DNA from: Bartonella sp. HY328
GTDB taxonomy: Bacteria > Pseudomonadota > Alphaproteobacteria > Rhizobiales > Rhizobiaceae
Assembly (NCBI RefSeq): GCF_025449335.1
Contig: NZ_CP104883.1
Location: forward strand, 1,356,501 to 1,420,500
DNA: 64,000 bases
Direction: 5' to 3'
The notes below the pieces were generated by a model. The model worked only from the letters and a program-made list of their open reading frames with translations. It did no database searches and was not told where the DNA came from. Shown piece after piece: positions 34,623 to 42,655 of the stretch (position 1 is the first letter of the stretch; every line of letters starts with the position of its first letter). The position numbers were made by a program, and so were the translations under genes.

Positions 34623-34643
34623 TCAACCAATCATTGAGCGGCG
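34575..34643. repeat. Degenerate 27-bp tandem repeat at the fliJ 3' end
   Basis: Two and a half diverged units share AGCGGCTAAGCGATCACCCA-like sequence (second unit TCGGCTAAACGATCAACCA). The repeat runs through the fliJ stop codon at 34623-34625. Confidence 0.6.
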
Positions 34644-35009
34644 TTGCACAAAGCTTATCGCTTCTTCTAGCGTTGACGTGCCATCACGCTCTTCGATAGC
34701 TTGGGCTTTGGCAAGCTCTGCCTCTGCTTCTTGTAATGCAATCAGTGCAGCTGCCTTTTGAATGCTCAAATCATTTGCAGAGTTTAATAGGTTTTCACGG
34801 CGTTGTCGCGCAGCCGCCGCAAAGGTTGGATAGGCAAAATGGTTATGGTCGGTTATGCCCGCTTTGCGTTCTTCATTAGCGATTTGCGTTTCAAGCTCAT
34901 TAGCCATGCGTTGAAACTCAAATGCCATGGTTTCAAGTTGGGTGATTTGTCGACGCTTTTCACGCACTTGGAATAGTTTTAGCCTAACAATCGTTTCACG
35001 AGGCTTCAT
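34623..35009 (-). CDS. fliJ: Flagellar export protein FliJ
   Basis: The 128-residue product is almost entirely helical with heptad-like spacing (MKPRETIVRLKLFQVREKRR to about residue 115), as expected for FliJ, the coiled-coil chaperone escort of the flagellar export ATPase FliI. The block DHNHFAYPTFAAAARQRRENLL matches rhizobial FliJ as I recall it. The ATG at 35009 follows GAGGGAG; the in-frame start at 35069 is rejected. It lies divergent from ctrA across about 700 bases. No other flagellar gene is in the window. Its 3' end runs into a degenerate tandem repeat. Confidence 0.85.
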   Translation of the reverse strand: MKPRETIVRLKLFQVREKRRQITQLETMAFEFQRMANELETQIANEERKAGITDHNHFAYPTFAAAARQRRENLLNSANDLSIQKAAALIALQEAEAELAKAQAIEERDGTSTLEEAISFVQRRSMIG

Positions 35010-35706
35010 ACATAAACTCCCTCTATCATGAAGAAGCCTATGAAACTTCATCATGTGAAATACCCTCAAAATAAAATGCTCAAATAAAAAGCTAAACCTT
35101 GCAGCAAAATTTTTGCAAAATATTTGGCAAAATATTTGATTGAGATGAATATAAAAGGCGAGACTTAAAGGGAGGTAAACAACCTTTAAAAATGTGGCAA
35201 TGCTGTGAAATTATATTGGAGGAGTGGTATTGATGAATGAAGAGGCTCGCATGTCATTGATGACACCCTATTTAGAATTGCGATATAATTGATATTTAAA
35301 GGCACAATGCAAAATTTTAATATGAAAATAGTCTTTACAATAATTCATTGTTTTTTAATAAAGATATTAATTACTTAGTAAATGTCATTTTATGATTGGT
35401 TTATTAGTCTTAGCTTTAATTAACTGAAATATATGATTTTTTTTATTTATGCGTTTTTAAGGATAGTTAATAGTAGAGAATTTTTTTTAAGGACTTGCAT
35501 TACTGGATAACAATTTGTTAACCATTTTTCGGCAAATTAACAAACAAGGCAACGACAGTTCCGCGTGCTGCCAAAAGTAGATAAAATAAGGGCAATAGTT
35601 GCTTGTATTTTATGGTTAATTTTTTCAATTGAGGGGTCATTTTAAAAATTGACCCAATGTTTTGTTCGAGGCGGCCGATTCGTGGTTGCGGAAAAGGGAA
35701 ATTATT
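35010..35706. promoter_or_regulatory. Long fliJ-ctrA divergent control region
   Basis: About 700 AT-rich bases. CtrA binds TTAA-N7-TTAA; here I see TTAA-N8-TTAA near 35357-35373 and TTAA-N6-TTAA near 35457-35471, plus several single TTAA. One GANTC site (GATTC), a CcrM methylation target, lies near 35679-35683, shortly before ctrA. These suggest cell-cycle control but are not exact consensus boxes. Confidence 0.4.
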
Positions 35707-36408
35707 ATGCGCGTATTGTTGATTGAAGATGACAATGCAACAGCCCATAGCATCGAGTTAATGTTGAAGTCAGAAAGCTTCAATATTTATACCACCGATC
35801 TGGGCGAAGAGGGCGTTGATCTCGGCAAATTATATGATTACGATATTATTTTGCTTGATTTGAATTTGCCAGATATGTCGGGTTATGAAGTTTTGCGCAC
35901 ATTGCGCTTGTCAAAGGTTAAGACGCCAATTCTTATTCTTTCTGGCATGGGTGGCATTGAAGATAAGGTTCGTGGTCTTGGCTTTGGTGCCGATGATTAT
36001 ATGACCAAGCCTTTCCATAAGGATGAGCTTATTGCACGCATTCATGCCATTGTACGCCGTTCAAAAGGCCATGCACAATCCGTGATTGCAACAGGCGACC
36101 TTATTGTTAATCTTGATGCAAAAACCGTTGAAATTTCTGGTCTTCCGGTTCACTTGACCGGTAAAGAATATCAAATGCTTGAGCTTTTGTCTTTGCGTAA
36201 AGGCACTACCCTTACCAAGGAAATGTTCTTAAACCATCTTTATGGTGGCATGGATGAACCAGAATTGAAAATTATTGACGTGTTCATTTGTAAATTGCGC
36301 AAAAAACTTGACGCTGTTTCTGGTGGACAAAATTATATTGAAACTGTTTGGGGGCGCGGTTATGTTTTACGTGAACCTAATGGTGAAATCTTGCGTGAAA
36401 CCGCTTAA
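35707..36408 (+). CDS. ctrA: Cell-cycle response regulator CtrA
   Basis: Master regulator of the alphaproteobacterial cell cycle. The 233-residue product has a receiver domain with acidic residues Glu-Asp-Asp at 7-9, the phospho-acceptor Asp51 in ILLDLNLPDMSGYE, Lys in YMTKPFHKDELIARIH, and a C-terminal OmpR-type winged helix with LTGKEYQMLELLSLRKGTTL and IETVWGRGYVLR. The sequence is highly like CtrA of other rhizobia as I recall it. The ATG at 35707 follows AAGGGAAA; the in-frame start at 35662 is rejected. A strong terminator follows. Confidence 0.97.
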   Translation: MRVLLIEDDNATAHSIELMLKSESFNIYTTDLGEEGVDLGKLYDYDIILLDLNLPDMSGYEVLRTLRLSKVKTPILILSGMGGIEDKVRGLGFGADDYMTKPFHKDELIARIHAIVRRSKGHAQSVIATGDLIVNLDAKTVEISGLPVHLTGKEYQMLELLSLRKGTTLTKEMFLNHLYGGMDEPELKIIDVFICKLRKKLDAVSGGQNYIETVWGRGYVLREPNGEILRETA

Positions 36409-36433
36409 AATTTAAGATTTGATTGCTGCATAT

Positions 36434-36471
36434 AAAAGCCCTTACCTCCTTTAAGAGGTAAGGGCTTTTTA
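36434..36471. terminator. Bidirectional terminator after ctrA
   Basis: AAAAGCCCTTACCTC (36434-36448) pairs with GAGGTAAGGGCTTTT (36455-36469). The stem abuts the stop codon of the convergent gene at 36469. Confidence 0.92.
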
Positions 36472-36963
36472 CGTTTGGGTATTAGATTCAATGAAAACCA
36501 GAATTTCACCTATATATTGCGAAGCATTTTGTAAGATATTCTCCATCAGCGCATTTTCTTGGTTAAAATCAGGCTGGTCCATAAGTTGGACTTCCAAAGT
36601 GCTGTAGCGTGGCATCGTGCTATAATTTTGCATCCATGGGCTGGTTTTAAAAATGCGCCAAAAATTCTTTTGTATCAGAGTATTTTGCCCCATCAGCCAA
36701 AGCTCAAAGGCCATATTTTGGTGATTGAGTACAATGCCAAAGCGCAAGCCATGCTGCTTTAGTAATGCGTTGTAAAATGGGAAATAGCTATAGTCCATAT
36801 AACCGGGTGAAACATTACCAAACGTAAAATTTTCACCTTTAGCCTTTATAAAAAAGCCTTTAAGGCGCATCATAAACTTTATTAAATATTGATATGCGAC
36901 TTTAATTTGCGGATTTTTTAATTGCTCACTATAGGCTGCAATTATTTTATTAATATCTGTCAT
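36469..36963 (-). CDS. Hypothetical cytoplasmic protein (DUF7000-like)
   Basis: The 164-residue product has no signal peptide or membrane helix. It begins with a helical region (IIAAYSEQLKNPQIKVAYQYLIKFMMRLKGFF), then GYMDYSYFPFY, LRFGIVLNHQNMAFELWLMG and a final helix after QPDFNQENALM. This order recalls an uncharacterised family I know as DUF7000, but the match is from memory. The ATG at 36963 is preferred over the in-frame start at 36996 because it begins the conserved helix. It is convergent with ctrA and shares its terminator. Confidence 0.6.
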   Translation of the reverse strand: MTDINKIIAAYSEQLKNPQIKVAYQYLIKFMMRLKGFFIKAKGENFTFGNVSPGYMDYSYFPFYNALLKQHGLRFGIVLNHQNMAFELWLMGQNTLIQKNFWRIFKTSPWMQNYSTMPRYSTLEVQLMDQPDFNQENALMENILQNASQYIGEILVFIESNTQT

Positions 36964-37265
36964 TTTCAAAACCCTCAACTCATAAAGTCGCTGCAAGAAT
37001 CATGTTATTAAAAACACGATATAATATAGCGTCTATTATAAAAATTGCCGATATTTTATTGAGGCGTTTTTCGCCCATAGGAAAATAGTTGATTGCGACG
37101 TTAAAATTGCAGGGCATTTTTTTAAATTTAGCCGATAATTTTCAACCAAGCGCATAATAGATTTTAGATTTTAGCTTTTTGGGCCAAGTTTTTTCCACAG
37201 CAGCGGCAGAATTTTTAAAAAAATGAAAAAAATGACATTTTTTTTAAAAAAACTAAAAAAAGGGC

Positions 37266-37294
37266 TTGCACTTTCAAAGCAAACCTTTTAGACA
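37266..37294 (+). promoter_or_regulatory. Probable promoter of tRNA-Pro
   Basis: TTGCAC (37266-37271) and TAGACA (37289-37294) with a 17-base spacer, about 40 bases before the mature tRNA. Confidence 0.5.
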
Positions 37295-37335
37295 GCAAAC
37301 ACGCTTGAGAGACACACCAACTCTTAAACAAAAGT

Positions 37336-37412
<77 letters not shown>

Positions 37413-37819
37413 TTACTTTAAATAGTAATTTGATATAAATAAATATCAAGAAAAATATATCTTCAAAAAATAAAATAATACTTATTAGATGATAGATATT
37501 GAGTTTATCAAAAATTCTCCTAATTTTTATTAATCCCCAAAACAACTTATCTTATTATTCCCTATAGGTTTATCTATGGGGCTAAAGCGTAAATGTTTCA
37601 TTTCCAACCCATGTTAGAATTATTTTAATTGCAATAATTGATTGTGCGCTGTATCGCTTAACCAAAGTTGATAAGAATGCCATGGCCGTGATTAAGAATC
37701 AAAATTCTTAGCATTGGAAGTTGTAAAATAATCTTGATGGTTATTTTATTCTTTTTCTGGCATAGTGTTCTATATAATATGCTTTCAATAATTGAATTGA
37801 AATTGAAGGGTAAGTGAAT
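37413..37819. other. Intergenic region between tRNA-Pro and the complex I gene
   Basis: About 400 AT-rich bases with no open frame or clear element. GAAGGG at 37805-37810 is the ribosome site of the next gene. Confidence 0.4.
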
Positions 37820-38125
37820 ATGGTTGCGCGTATCTATAGTCCTGCAAAAAATGCAATGCAGTCAGGCCAAGCTAAAACAGGTTATTGGATTTTGCAGTAT
37901 GAGCCAGAACAGGCCAAAATGATTGATCCTTTAATGGGGTATACTTCCTCTGCCGACATGAAAAGCCAATTGCGCGTGCAATTTGACACGTTAGAAGATG
38001 CTATTGCTTATGCTAAGGCTGAAGGCATTGCTTATCGGGTAGAACCTGCCCATAAGCCAAATAGAGCGAATGTTTCTTATTCTGATAATTTTAAGTCAGA
38101 TAGAAAAGCGCCTTGGACCCATTAA
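37820..38125 (+). CDS. NDUFS4-like complex I accessory subunit
   Basis: The 101-residue product matches the ETC complex I subunit region (NDUFS4 family), an accessory subunit found in alphaproteobacteria and mitochondria. Family blocks are ARIYSPAKNAMQSGQAKTG, WILQYEP, WxxS-like TSSADMKSQLRVQFDTLEDAIAYA and GIAYRVEPAH. It would sit on the peripheral arm of NADH dehydrogenase. The ATG at 37820 has GAAGGG nine bases upstream; an in-frame GTG at 37814 is too close to that site. The gene follows tRNA-Pro, a neighbourhood I recall in other rhizobia. Confidence 0.92.
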   Translation: MVARIYSPAKNAMQSGQAKTGYWILQYEPEQAKMIDPLMGYTSSADMKSQLRVQFDTLEDAIAYAKAEGIAYRVEPAHKPNRANVSYSDNFKSDRKAPWTH

Positions 38126-38226
38126 TATTTTTGAAAAATTTATTGGGGTAAATAAGGTTTTATTTACTAGCACAGTCAATTAAGCAAATTGGCTTAAAAG
38201 TTAGATTTCAAAAAATTGAATATAAA

Positions 38227-38260
38227 AAGGGTGCAGTTTTTTTACTGCACCCTTATTTTT
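38227..38260. terminator. Terminator after the complex I gene
   Basis: AAGGGTGCAGT (38227-38237) pairs with ACTGCACCCTT (38244-38254), then ATTTTTT. Confidence 0.9.
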
Positions 38261-38387
38261 TGTCTATTTCATATTTATTCTTATAGCAATGATTTGCTTT
38301 ATTTTAAAAAAATTAGCAAAATCCAACACAGCCAAAACTCGCGCATATCACTGAGCCAAATTGAAAGTGATATGCTTTGATCAAGGT

Positions 38388-39611
38388 TTAAGCTTTTTGT
38401 TTTAAAAATTTTGGCTTTAAGCATGAAAAACCTTGGCCGGGTTGCATAGCTTCATGCATGAAAAGCGTACGTAAGGGCGAAAACTGTCGCAAAAGCTCCA
38501 AACCACCACTGCGCACCATTTGCACGGGTAGAAAATCTGACAATAAAGCACGGTTAAGCAAATGCACAAAGCCGGTACGCGCCCAAATGTCGGGCTTGCG
38601 GTGACGATTATAATCATTGATTGCATTGTCCGAGCCCGGATCTTCGAGGTTTTTTGCTGCGGCATTTGTCAAATCAACAACATCGCGAATTCCAAGGTTT
38701 AAACCTTGTGCGCCAATAGGCGGGAAAACATGTGCAGCCTCACCAATAAGGATTGTTCTATTACGGGCAAAATATTTAGGCACTGCACCGCCCATTGGCC
38801 ATGCTTGGACGGGTGTTTCAATGGTGACTTTACCAAGCATTGAGCCCATTTTTTCTTCAATTTGCCTCGCTAAGGCTTCAGGCCCAAGGCCTAATAGTCT
38901 ATTAGCTTTTTCAGGCTTTTGCACCCAAACGAGGCTCGACTTATTGCCAGGTAATGGCACTTGCGTAAACGGCCCTTCACTGGTGTGAAATTCGGTTGAG
39001 GTGTTTAGGTGTGGTAATGGGTGTGAAAAGCTTAAAATGACGGCAGTTTGCGGATAGGCCCATTGCCGTGTTTCAATGCTGGCAGCTTCTCTTGCTGCCG
39101 AGTTTCTTCCATCTGCTGCAACCAGCAATTGGGTGGTGATTATATCACCATTATCAAGGGTAACCTGCACTTCATTATCTAAATGTTCATAATGGGTAAC
39201 ATGGTTTGGTAATTGTGTTATTTTTTTGCATTGCTCTACCTCCGTTTTTAAAGCAGCATTCAGTGAAATATTAGGAATGTTAAAGCCAAAAGCTTGCTCG
39301 TTGATTTCACTTGCACGGAATGTAACACAAGGCGAGCGAATAAGCCGCTTGGTGCCATCTATGATCCGCATGGTAGCAAGGGGTGCAGCTTTGCTTGCCA
39401 AATCTTGCCAAATGCCAATTTCATCAAGTTGTTTGATGGCTGGCATCATAAGTGCGGTGGTGCGCATGTCATTTTGGTCGGTGCTTGGGCCAATGAGTAA
39501 AATATTATCAAAATGTCCCGCCAATTTAAGTGCCGCAAACATTCCAGCAGGTCCTGCGCCAACAATGGCGATTTTGCTTTTGGTGTTGAGAGAAATATCG
39601 GCATCTTGCAT
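38388..39611 (-). CDS. UbiH/UbiF family FAD-dependent hydroxylase
   Basis: The 407-residue flavoprotein hydroxylase is of the type that adds ring hydroxyls in ubiquinone synthesis. FAD motifs are IVGAGPAGMFAALKLA near residue 16, the middle block LVAADGRNSAAREAA and the second FAD motif ILIGEAAHVFPPIGAQGLNLGIRDVVDL near 290. Which ring position it modifies cannot be read from the sequence; rhizobia often have a single broad-range UbiH-like enzyme. It stands alone, about 130 bases from the terminator of the convergent complex I gene. Confidence 0.9.
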   Translation of the reverse strand: MQDADISLNTKSKIAIVGAGPAGMFAALKLAGHFDNILLIGPSTDQNDMRTTALMMPAIKQLDEIGIWQDLASKAAPLATMRIIDGTKRLIRSPCVTFRASEINEQAFGFNIPNISLNAALKTEVEQCKKITQLPNHVTHYEHLDNEVQVTLDNGDIITTQLLVAADGRNSAAREAASIETRQWAYPQTAVILSFSHPLPHLNTSTEFHTSEGPFTQVPLPGNKSSLVWVQKPEKANRLLGLGPEALARQIEEKMGSMLGKVTIETPVQAWPMGGAVPKYFARNRTILIGEAAHVFPPIGAQGLNLGIRDVVDLTNAAAKNLEDPGSDNAINDYNRHRKPDIWARTGFVHLLNRALLSDFLPVQMVRSGGLELLRQFSPLRTLFMHEAMQPGQGFSCLKPKFLKQKA

Positions 39612-39976
39612 GACAGCATCCTTTTCATTTCATTATTTTGGCAATCTATCATTTATTTTTTGCAATAAAAAGCAAAGATTGACGGAGCTTTTGTCCAATA
39701 GACATATTTTATATAGATATTTTGCGCCACATTTATCATAAACACCTATATTAGCGCGCTAATGCCGTGATCACACCATTGGAGACTATTTTGATTTGAT
39801 TGTGTTATAAAACCTTAGTTATGCACTTGATAAGCTGCTATACAAGGTGGTGCCTTTGATTAAAAAATGAATATTGGTTGCTTTATTACAATTCTTTGTT
39901 GTAGCTCTTTCACTTTAATACTATTAAAAGTGCAAGATCCGCTTTTGCGGATGGATTAAACAGGGATGATGCTCGC
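39612..39976. other. Intergenic region upstream of pcs
   Basis: Divergent gap of 365 bases. Two hairpins lie just before pcs: CACTTT/AAAGTG around 39911-39932 and ATCCGC/GCGGAT at 39937-39952. They may fold in the pcs leader. Confidence 0.4.
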
Positions 39977-40747
39977 GTGAAAAATAGTCTTTCTGAAAAG
40001 ATAAAAGATGGCAAAGAACGCCTAATGGCAAAAAAAGTAACTATGCCACAGGCGCGAGCCTTTTCGGTACATCTTTTAACTGCATCGGGATCATTTTTAG
40101 CTTTCTTATCACTTGTTGCAGCGTCTGAAAAACAGTGGACAGCCATGTTTTTTTGGTTGGGGTTTGCTTTATTTGTTGATGGCATTGATGGCCCGATAGC
40201 ACGAAAACTAGACGTAAAATATGTTTTGCCGACTTGGTCTGGCGAATTATTGGATAATATTATTGATTACGTCACTTATGTGCTTATTCCTGCCTTTGCG
40301 CTTTATCAACGCGGCTTCATGGGCGAGGGGCTATCATTTTTATCAGGCGCGATCATTGTGATTAGCAGTGCAATCTATTACGCCGATACCGCAATGAAGA
40401 CGAAAGAAAATTTCTTCAAAGGCTTTCCTGTTGTTTGGAATATGGTGGTTTTCACGCTTTTCGTTCTGGAGCCCGGTGAGTGGGTGGCTTTTGGTGTTGT
40501 TGTGTTTGCAGCGGTTTTATCCTTTGTGCCGATATATTTTCTGCACCCAGTTCGGGTTGTGCGCCTGCGGCCGTTAAACTTAAGCGTCTTTTTAGCGTGG
40601 TGTGGTTTTGGTTTTGTTGCATTACTTTATAACCTTGAAGCGCCTTATTGGACAAAGTTAGGTCTGATGATTACCAGTATTTATATTTTTGGTATTGGTT
40701 TTATTTTGCAGCTTTTCCCAAAACTTGGACTTAGGTCAAAATCATAA
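39977..40747 (+). CDS. pcs: Phosphatidylcholine synthase
   Basis: CDP-alcohol phosphatidyltransferase that condenses choline with CDP-diacylglycerol to make phosphatidylcholine, a membrane lipid of rhizobia and Brucella. The 256-residue product has the catalytic motif in VDGIDGPIARKL and GELLDNIIDYVTYV, and about eight membrane helices. The blocks SSAIYYADTAMKT, GFPVVWNMVVFTLFV and FLHPVRVVRLRPLNL are typical of Pcs. The start is uncertain: GTG at 39977 follows CAGGGA, but most homologues begin closer to the ATG at 40025. Choline must be imported or supplied by the host. Confidence 0.94.
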   Translation: MKNSLSEKIKDGKERLMAKKVTMPQARAFSVHLLTASGSFLAFLSLVAASEKQWTAMFFWLGFALFVDGIDGPIARKLDVKYVLPTWSGELLDNIIDYVTYVLIPAFALYQRGFMGEGLSFLSGAIIVISSAIYYADTAMKTKENFFKGFPVVWNMVVFTLFVLEPGEWVAFGVVVFAAVLSFVPIYFLHPVRVVRLRPLNLSVFLAWCGFGFVALLYNLEAPYWTKLGLMITSIYIFGIGFILQLFPKLGLRSKS

Positions 40748-40770
40748 GCATTTTTGCGCAGGATGAAGTT

Positions 40771-40877
40771 TTAGAGCGTTTTTTGAAAAGTGTGAAGCGG
40801 TTTTCGGACAAAAAACGCGAAGTAAATAATTCATTAGAGCGCCGAACTGATCCAATCAGATCGAAATGCGCTCTAAA
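40771..40877 (-). repeat. Bru-RS-like dispersed repeat, inverted copy
   Basis: Full double palindrome in the opposite orientation, ending GATCGAAATGCGCTCTAAA. It follows the pcs stop by 24 bases. Confidence 0.9.
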
Positions 40878-41363
40878 GTAATGGCAGCCATATAGAATAA
40901 TATTGACGGCTAATTACGCCTATTTTGCAAAATACCAATAAAACTGATTTGTTACATTGCGTGATCAACTATATGATTCATTTAGGTGATTTAAAAAAAT
41001 GCTCGCATTCGTGGGTAGATTTTGGCAATTTATTCAACTTTTTCAAATTATATGATAACATTTTAGCTTCAGGTTCTAAAGAGATAAATATTAACTATAA
41101 TTTAAAGCAAAAATAGAGTTTTTGTAGCTGATTTTTCTTAAAAATCAATTACTTATATTAGGGTTTTAAAGATGTTAGTAAAAGCATTGTTGATAAGCGT
41201 AGAAGCGCGCTTGCTAGCACTAATCGCAATATGTTACCAATTTGTAACATTATTTGATTTAAACAATTTGTGTCTATGCGGCTAGTTTCTGGTTGGTCGT
41301 CAATAAAACCTCATCGCTAGGGTTTGCGATTTGGTTGCGGTTTCATTACAGAGCGGACGAAAC
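40878..41363. other. Intergenic region upstream of rlpA
   Basis: About 490 bases. A perfect inverted repeat, ATGTTAC-N6-GTAACAT, at 41231-41250 looks like a regulator site. A 37-codon hydrophobic frame at 41172-41285, with AGGG eight bases upstream, could be a small leader or membrane peptide but may be chance. Confidence 0.4.
41231..41250. promoter_or_regulatory. Candidate operator upstream of rlpA
   Basis: ATGTTAC and GTAACAT form a 7-bp inverted repeat with a 6-base spacer, 113 bases before the rlpA start. The regulator is unknown. Confidence 0.35.
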
Positions 41364-42473
41364 ATGAAGCAAAAATTACGAAAATTATCGCAAAGCTCCG
41401 CATCAACAGCGGTTAAGCTTACAGGGTTTGTTGTGTTGGTAGCTGGTTTGACAGCTTGTAATTCTACAGGTCCGCTATTTCCAAGCGAGAAAGAATTAGT
41501 ACGTACAACGCCCGTTAAAGATGTTGAATATGGTGCACCGCTACCTGGTGTAAAAATTTTTCAAAATGCCGAAGCCCAAATTGCTCGTAAAGCAGGGCGC
41601 GTTTTTGTTGGAAAACCTTACAAAGTTAATGGTCAATGGTTTTACCCTAAGGCTGAAATTGGTTATAGCAAAGTAGGGCGCGCTTCTTGGTATGGCGCAG
41701 GATTTCACGGCCGTAAAACGGCAAATGGCGAAATCTTTAATATGAACCATTTGACTGCCGCTCATCCCACTATGCCTTTGCCAAGTTATGCAAGGGTTAC
41801 CAATTTAAAAAATGGTGCATCTGTCGTTGTACGGGTTAATGATCGTGGGCCCTTTGCTCATAATCGTTTGATTGATCTTTCTAAAAAAGCAGCTGAGACT
41901 TTGCATTTTGCAGATCGTGGTGTTGCTGATGTTAAGGTTGATTATATCGGGCCAGCACCTGCGCAACCTCGTAAAGACAGCTATTTATTAGCTTCCTATC
42001 GTGGGCCAAATCAAAACGCGGGCTCTGCTGCTGCCTTTGTTGCAATTGAAGATAATCACAAGAATAAAGCAGCTGAAAAAGCCGTTAAAGCTGTGGTAAA
42101 AGATAGTTTTGATTTGTCAGAAGCAAAGCCTGCTCTTAATTTAGCGCCGCGTTTAACCTCTGCCTATGTTGAAGAATATATTGCATCAGGACGCAATAGT
42201 GATATTTTTGCGCAAATTTTGCGTGATGAAGGTGCTTATTCACAAGCTAAACAAGAATTTATTACTTTGGGTAATTTTGCCAATAAAAACGATGTTAATG
42301 AAATTGCTCAAAAGCTCAAATCTTTTGGTGATGTTAAGTTTGTTGAAGATAAAGACCAAAATGGCAATGTAATTTACTCGGCTCATCTCATGGTCAAAAA
42401 CAATCTTGATGAAGCACTTGATGCTGCATGGCAAGCTGGTGCAAATGATGCGTTTATCGTGAGAGATCATTAG
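41364..42473 (+). CDS. rlpA: RlpA-like septal lipoprotein with SPOR-like C-terminus
   Basis: The 369-residue lipoprotein has lipobox GLTAC near residue 33. A double-psi beta-barrel domain (about 105-195) carries GRASWYGAGFHGRKTANGE and ASVVVRVNDRGPFAHNRLIDLS, with the catalytic-type Asp. The C-terminal 70 residues resemble a SPOR domain, which binds denuded glycan at division sites. RlpA in Pseudomonas is a lytic transglycosylase for cell separation. The ATG at 41364 begins a normal lipoprotein signal; the in-frame start at 41331 is less likely. It heads a run of envelope and replication genes with a D,D-carboxypeptidase homologue next. Confidence 0.9.
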   Translation: MKQKLRKLSQSSASTAVKLTGFVVLVAGLTACNSTGPLFPSEKELVRTTPVKDVEYGAPLPGVKIFQNAEAQIARKAGRVFVGKPYKVNGQWFYPKAEIGYSKVGRASWYGAGFHGRKTANGEIFNMNHLTAAHPTMPLPSYARVTNLKNGASVVVRVNDRGPFAHNRLIDLSKKAAETLHFADRGVADVKVDYIGPAPAQPRKDSYLLASYRGPNQNAGSAAAFVAIEDNHKNKAAEKAVKAVVKDSFDLSEAKPALNLAPRLTSAYVEEYIASGRNSDIFAQILRDEGAYSQAKQEFITLGNFANKNDVNEIAQKLKSFGDVKFVEDKDQNGNVIYSAHLMVKNNLDEALDAAWQAGANDAFIVRDH

Positions 42474-42523
42474 TTTTTGTCATATAAAATTGGTTTTATT
42501 TTAAGTAATTACTAAAATTATTT

Positions 42524-42560
42524 AAGGCTGCACGTCACAAAACGCGCAGCCTTTATTATT
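42524..42560 (+). terminator. Terminator after rlpA
   Basis: AAGGCTGC (42524-42531) pairs with GCAGCCTT (42546-42553), followed by TATTATT. Confidence 0.75.
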
Positions 42561-42655
42561 GTTTGAATTTAAAAAATATTAATAATGCCTCGCTAAGAAT
42601 GGTGAAATATCGACTTTTAGATAAAATTATACGGGATGATTGGGACTATTGGGGT

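Noticed and set aside
40925..41116. Plus-strand 63-residue frame upstream of rlpA
   Set aside because: TTG start without ribosome site, composition typical of translated AT-rich spacer DNA.
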